64,000 bases of DNA from an uncultured Schlesneria sp. (lineage in GTDB: Bacteria > Planctomycetota > Planctomycetia > Planctomycetales > Planctomycetaceae): contig CAILLA010000136.1 in the NCBI GenBank assembly GCA_903834925.1, forward strand, positions 1 through 64,000. The letters run 5' to 3'. This document shows positions 63,101-64,000 of this stretch, piece by piece (the stretch's first letter is position 1; the number at the start of each line of letters is the position of its first letter). The position numbers were made by a program, and so were the translations under genes. The notes beneath the pieces were generated by a model. It was not told the origin of the DNA and did no database searches. It saw nothing but the letters and a program-made list of their open reading frames with translations.

Positions 63101-64000
63101 CCGTTGCTGGAGCGTCGGTTGGGTGCGTTGACGGTCTTGCGACACTTGTACGACCCCGCGAGCGTCAGCACACTTTTCAGTTGGCTGGAGAATCATGCGA
63201 GTTTCGCCGCCGCAGGGAAGGCAGGCGATGCTGAAATTAACCAACGAACCAGACAGGCGATTCTCACGACGCTCTGTCGGTTGAATTCGCGAGAGGCGGA
63301 ATGGACTGGCGATTGGTGGGGAACTCGCCCCGACACCAGTGGGCCCTTCTATAAGCCGGTCGCCTGGTCGGAATCAGTGCGAATCCTGAAGGGGCTTGGC
63401 GATGCACTCTCGATAGCCGATCCCGACACGGGAAAACGGCTGCTTATTGAGATGAAGCGGCACAAAATCGAGTTGTCGAATTCACAAAGTCAGCTTGTAA
63501 AGTTTGCGGCGGAAGACCCTGCCTTTGTTCCAACCGCGATTGATCTGCTCAGTGCTATGAACTCAGCTCTTTCCGAAGAATCCGGGCGATTGCTGGAACG
63601 AGTTGCAACAGCGTCCGCTCAAAGTGATGAGATTCGATCAAAGGCATTAAGGGCGCTGCTTCGTCGAATCGATCAGCCAATGATCGCGAACGCGGCCATT
63701 CGCAGCTTCGCCACTGTCGATGAAAAGAGTCAACAGGGCGAACTTGCCCGGGTTTGGGACGAGTTCATCCGTGAATCAAAACTTGGTGCTCATCTTGGTG
63801 AATTCGTGAAACTTGTCGGTGTCGATGGAAACACAAATTCCGCGGCAGCGTTGAATGCCAGAGAGGCGGCATACGCCGTCTTACAGGGGCTGGCGGATAA
63901 TGCGCGCGTGGGAAAAACAGAGCGAGACCTGGCTCTGAAAGCCGTCGAACTTGCCTGGACCAATCCAGAGTCAACCGTCAGCCTGCTTCGAGGGATCGGG
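60167..64000 (+). CDS. ThuA / F5-8 type C / PVC-type beta-propeller / HEAT protein (partial, runs off the window)
   Basis: This gene is not in the ORF track because no stop codon occurs before the window end. ATG 60167 is preceded by AAGGAATTACTTGA (good RBS) and followed by a signal peptide (ALICLFCAVVVAGNLVSA). 1278 residues are present without a stop. The ThuA domain (ALLITGGCCHDYGKQKDVL ... VNLHCAMHSYRL) is followed by an F5/8 type C-like carbohydrate-binding domain (HALDSNPDTRWCSPDNNPGQ), a PVC-type propeller (VKVPAGFEATLFAAPPDVSY, CRDLDGDGKADEF) and HEAT repeats. It belongs to the same group as the protein at 45908 but is not collinear: the F5/8 domain is extra, and any cytochrome domain would lie beyond the window. 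Likely role is periplasmic carbohydrate binding and oxidation, by analogy only. Confidence 0.9.
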   Translation, partial: MFRALICLFCAVVVAGNLVSAQETAKPKPLKALLITGGCCHDYGKQKDVLKRGIEARAMVEVTQVHTRDSSVKARFDIYDNPDWAKGYDVILHDECTADVVEVPYVENILNAHKNGIPAVNLHCAMHSYRLPGRDDWFQFVGIQSSAHGPQEPIDVTFIDRNHPVTKPLGNWTTIREELYNNVKLFPTARPLARGRQDVGNRVDDFVVAWTNEFGKGKVFSTTLGHNTETVSDPRYLDMVTRGLLWACDKLNPEYLQPFAVAKKEIVPVNIARGKKASASASQDGHPPEHALDSNPDTRWCSPDNNPGQWWQVDLGQPEELTGCRIVWEQDGVNYRYKIEGSPDGQKWQMLSDQTKTDDREQDRRLKFAAMQIQYVRLTTTQLTPGCWGSFFEFEVHGTKTEERISQSDSSLRPRNVKGLSGVKVPAGFEATLFAAPPDVSYPTCVATTPDGTVYVGVDENGSIDNKANRGRIVRCRDLDGDGKADEFKTIASLDSPRGIVVVSEPLTRGHIQQSSRKTSLIVLHPPTLTAFHDDDGDGVSDRSEILVKGIGFDLKTRGADHTTNGIQIGIDGWIYVAVGDYGFVNAIGTDGHSAQLRGGGIARVRPDGTELEVVSRGQRNIYDVGISPMMDLFTRDNTNDGGGWNVRLSHVPQDAQMGYPSLFINFSDEIVQPLADYGGGSPCGTLYVNEPTLPGEIGHQLLTCDWGRSIVYRHPLASNGAGFIAEQEPFIEIPRPTDIDVDASGNLYLTSWKDGGFTYSGPNVGYVIKVKPPASGVEPFPGISGTVVSTLISGKPVKLLPTDRELVQHLNSPSHTIRLNIQREILSRGDRHELAKGLLKLAASNDASLAVRVAAIFTLKQLQGQRSHAVLLELSQDATIREYALKAIADRKTQLGATSIAAFGNALKDQNPRVRLAAARAIGRFANVNTVDSISLRQSAKELVPLASDRDPLVAHIAVHSLVQLNAVEACLETLNDPLLERRLGALTVLRHLYDPASVSTLFSWLENHASFAAAGKAGDAEINQRTRQAILTTLCRLNSREAEWTGDWWGTRPDTSGPFYKPVAWSESVRILKGLGDALSIADPDTGKRLLIEMKRHKIELSNSQSQLVKFAAEDPAFVPTAIDLLSAMNSALSEESGRLLERVATASAQSDEIRSKALRALLRRIDQPMIANAAIRSFATVDEKSQQGELARVWDEFIRESKLGAHLGEFVKLVGVDGNTNSAAALNAREAAYAVLQGLADNARVGKTERDLALKAVELAWTNPESTVSLLRGIG

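Noticed and set aside
1-64000. rRNA, tRNA, CRISPR array or complete insertion sequence
   Set aside because: I looked for T-loop-like sequences, direct repeats with spacers and transposase motifs and saw none. A covariance-model or HMM search would be needed to be certain.

Overview
The window reads as chromosomal DNA of a planctomycete (Planctomycetota, probably a Planctomycetaceae-type genome). The inference rests on two very large ThuA / beta-propeller / HEAT proteins of the PVC type (one with a CxxCH cytochrome domain), vWA-glutamine-amidotransferase-like membrane proteins, c554-like multiheme cytochromes and several lineage-type DUF families (DUF493, DUF2132/VF530, DUF4272, DUF4345, DUF1963, a DUF6268-like barrel). 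No rRNA, tRNA, CRISPR array, complete insertion sequence or phage gene was recognised. Assignments come from reading motifs; no database search was run.

Layout. 1-6.1 kb: a DUF493 gene faces a three-gene SPFH operon on the minus strand (HflC-like, HflK-like, then a P1B-type ATPase fused to an SPFH domain). 6.3-8.6 kb: DUF2132, an exported thioredoxin-like protein and an SDR oxidoreductase. 8.7-23.4 kb, mostly plus strand: a vWA membrane protein, a Prc-type S41 protease, an ABC-2 exporter pair, an MFS carrier, a GT-C-like glycosyltransferase, a second vWA protein translationally coupled to a caspase-like protease, and an orphan membrane-fusion protein.

23.5-35.1 kb is the most unusual region: two divergent transcription units encoding a membrane protein with cytochrome b-like histidines, a decaheme and a pentaheme cytochrome on one side, and a 1243-residue cNMP-binding / four-[4Fe-4S] protein with two more pentaheme cytochromes on the other. 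The heme motifs add up to 25. I read it as an uncharacterised electron-transfer module. The second cNMP domain of the large protein appears to be split by a long insertion carrying six tandem KLSPxEQMRAKQA repeats.

35.4-45.9 kb holds small lineage-specific genes: zinc-ribbon membrane proteins, an M50 site-2 protease, TPR and HEAT proteins, and a beta-barrel. It also contains two gene remnants, a piece of M50 protease and a piece of a beta-helix protein. 45.9-50.4 kb encodes a 1506-residue ThuA/propeller/HEAT/cytochrome c protein. 50.9-52.0 kb has a YhcH/YjgK-family protein and a small HExxH membrane protein. 52.4-58.0 kb is a cell-surface glycan locus (flippase, methyltransferase, sulfotransferase, sulfotransferase-GT2 fusion) bounded at both ends by GT2 genes truncated after their first strand. 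58.3-60.1 kb encodes aspartate kinase with four ACT domains. A second ThuA/F5-8C/propeller/HEAT protein starts at 60.2 kb and runs off the window; it is missing from the ORF track because it has no stop codon here.

How the parts fit: the sulfated-glycan locus lies between two ThuA/propeller proteins of a type often linked to carbohydrate turnover, and the window is rich in membrane and periplasmic quality-control functions (HflK/C, Prc, M50, caspase-like). Dispersed REP-like palindromes sit at gene borders.
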